Under the pieces are notes generated by a model. It ran no database searches, was not told where the DNA came from, and was given only the letters and a program-made list of their open reading frames with translations. This document shows, piece by piece, positions 13,432-14,547 of a stretch of 14,547 bases of DNA. Origin of the DNA: Bacillota bacterium (lineage in GTDB: Bacteria > Bacillota > Clostridia > Clostridiales > Clostridiaceae); the NCBI GenBank assembly GCA_023424785.1, contig JAFADP010000146.1, positions 1 through 14,547 of the forward strand. The letters run 5' to 3'. The translations under genes and the position numbers were made by a program. The number at the start of each line of letters is the position of its first letter. Positions within the stretch are counted from its first letter, which is position 1.

Positions 13432-14519
13432 TGCTTAAAGCCTATAAATATAGAATATATCCAACAAGTGAACAAAGATTATATTTAGCTAAAACCTTCG
13501 GTTGCACAAGGTTTATATATAATCAGATGTTGGCTGATAGAATTAAGTCCTATGAAGAAAATAAAAATTTAGATATTAAAGCTATAAAATATCCTACACC
13601 TGCTCAATACAAAAAAGAGTATGAATGGTTAAATGAAGTAGACAGTTTAGCTTTAGCTAATGCTCAAATGAACTTAGATAAAGCATACAAAAATTTCTTT
13701 AGAGATAAATCAGTAGGATTTCCTAAATTCAAGTCTAAGAAAAGTAATAGATTTAGTTATACAACTAACAACCAAAAAGGAACTATCTATATTGAAGGTG
13801 ATTATATTAAAATACCTAAATTAAAGTCTAAGATTAAGATTGTTCAACATAGACAATTCAAAGGAATAATTAAATCTGCAACTATATCTAAAACACCAAG
13901 TAATCAATATTATATATCTATATTAGTAGATACTGAAAATATTAAACTACCTAAAAAAGATAATAAAATAGGTATTGATTTGGGGTTGAAAGAATTTGCT
14001 ATATGTTCTAATGGTGATAGATTTGATAATCCTAAAAATCTTAGAAAATCTGAAAAGAGATTAGCTAAGTTACAAAAGGATTTGAGCAGAAAAATCAAAG
14101 GAAGTAATAACAGATATAAAGCAAGATTAAAGGTTGCTAAACTGCACCAAAGGATAGCTAATCAACGGAAAGACTTTCTACACAAATTATCAACTAAAAT
14201 TATCAGCGAAAACCAAGTAATAGTTTTAGAAGATTTGAGAGTTAAGAATATGTTGCAAAATCATAAATTAGCTAAAGCAATTAGTGAAGTTAGTTGGGCA
14301 GAATTCAGAACAATGTTGGAATATAAAGCTAGTTGGAATGGGAGAGAAATAATAATTGCTCCATCTAATTATGCTAGTAGTCAACTTTGTTCTCAATGCG
14401 GATACAAAAATATTGATGTGAAAAATCTATCCATTAGAAATTGGACTTGTCCCCAATGTGGTGAAAATCACGATAGAGATATAAATGCTAGTATAAATCT
14501 ACTGAAGTTAGTAATGTAA
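13428..14519 (+). CDS. tnpB: IS605 TnpB, RNA-guided RuvC nuclease
   Basis: This 363-residue protein is full length for TnpB. It starts with the typical LKAYKYRIYPTSEQ segment, where the family expects a REC/wedge fold. The RuvC residues are Asp184 (GIDLGLKEF), Glu268 (VLEDLR) and Asp351 (HDRDINAS). A zinc ribbon lies between the last two, with Cys321, Cys324, Cys341 and Cys344. All catalytic residues are intact. TnpB proteins cut DNA next to a short transposon-adjacent motif, guided by an RNA from the element's right end, which helps keep the element at its site. The ATG at 13428 overlaps the tnpA stop (ATGA); a second ATG at 13431 is equally well placed after AGGGG (13418-13422). It stays intact although tnpA is broken. 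Confidence 0.93.
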   Translation: MMLKAYKYRIYPTSEQRLYLAKTFGCTRFIYNQMLADRIKSYEENKNLDIKAIKYPTPAQYKKEYEWLNEVDSLALANAQMNLDKAYKNFFRDKSVGFPKFKSKKSNRFSYTTNNQKGTIYIEGDYIKIPKLKSKIKIVQHRQFKGIIKSATISKTPSNQYYISILVDTENIKLPKKDNKIGIDLGLKEFAICSNGDRFDNPKNLRKSEKRLAKLQKDLSRKIKGSNNRYKARLKVAKLHQRIANQRKDFLHKLSTKIISENQVIVLEDLRVKNMLQNHKLAKAISEVSWAEFRTMLEYKASWNGREIIIAPSNYASSQLCSQCGYKNIDVKNLSIRNWTCPQCGENHDRDINASINLLKLVM

Positions 14520-14547
14520 TTTTGGTATTATCTTGAGGTAGGAACTA
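14400..14547 (+). ncRNA. probable position of the TnpB guide (omega) RNA scaffold, incomplete
   Basis: In IS605 elements the guide RNA scaffold overlaps the 3' end of tnpB and runs to the right end, with the guide taken from flanking DNA. Only 28 bases after the tnpB stop are in the window, and I cannot see a diagnostic structure or the 3' boundary. Placement rests on family knowledge, and the 5' limit given is arbitrary. Confidence 0.2.

Larger units (their letters stand above)
12906..14547 (+). mobile_element. IS200/IS605-family insertion sequence, right end outside or at the window edge
   Basis: The element has the standard IS605 layout: a subterminal left-end hairpin, a Y1 transposase gene (tnpA), and an overlapping same-strand tnpB. 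IS605 elements have no terminal inverted repeats and make no target duplication, so exact ends cannot be read without an empty site. The left boundary probably lies within about 40 bases before the hairpin, between it and the kinase promoter. The right end is not identifiable; only 28 bases follow tnpB in the window. tnpA is broken, so self-transposition is unlikely unless a related TnpA is supplied elsewhere. Confidence 0.85.

Noticed and set aside
1..14547. CRISPR array, tRNA, rRNA or phage genes
   Set aside because: No regularly spaced repeats, cloverleaf sequences, rRNA signatures or phage proteins were seen.

Overview
The window is AT-rich, with strong use of AGA, ATA, TTA and AAA codons, AGGAG-type ribosome binding sites and short intergenic gaps. 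This and the gene content (a GshF-type fused glutathione synthase, a czcD/NiCo-type riboswitch, an IS200/IS605 element) point to a low-GC Firmicute, most likely Clostridium sensu stricto. It is chromosomal in character. I see no phage genes, CRISPR array, rRNA or tRNA, and no gene-free stretch over 300 bases.

Layout. 1-81: the tail of an unrecognised upstream gene. 137-2461: gshF, closed by a terminator. 2584-6104: two overlapping genes for an asymmetric heterodimeric ABC exporter. 6175-6270: a riboswitch aptamer of the NiCo (czcD) class that shares bases with a 14-bp intrinsic terminator. 6309-8828: the P-type cation ATPase it controls. 8892-8933: a promoter carrying a 21-base inverted-repeat operator. 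8948-10498: a single-chain sirohaem nitrite/sulfite reductase. A near-perfect bidirectional terminator follows. 10567-12820, minus strand: a KdpE-like response regulator and a KdpD-like sensor kinase that lacks the usual cytoplasmic N-terminal half. 12906 to the right edge: an IS200/IS605 element with a left-end hairpin, a broken tnpA and an intact tnpB.

How the genes fit together. The left two thirds has a thiol, sulfur and metal theme: glutathione synthesis, an exporter of unknown cargo, a transition-metal-gated efflux pump and a sulfite/nitrite reductase. Each unit has its own signals, so this is a neighbourhood rather than one operon. The most informative element is the riboswitch. Its terminator hairpin uses the 3' strand of aptamer helix P4 and the conserved GGGAC, so metal binding should prevent termination and switch the pump on. 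The pump belongs to the P2-like (Ca2+-ATPase-like) fold class by its motifs, so the RNA predicts a metal specificity that the protein family alone would not. The right end shows decay of an insertion sequence: tnpA has lost its start codon and has a one-base frameshift before the catalytic tyrosine, while tnpB keeps its catalytic and zinc-ribbon residues.
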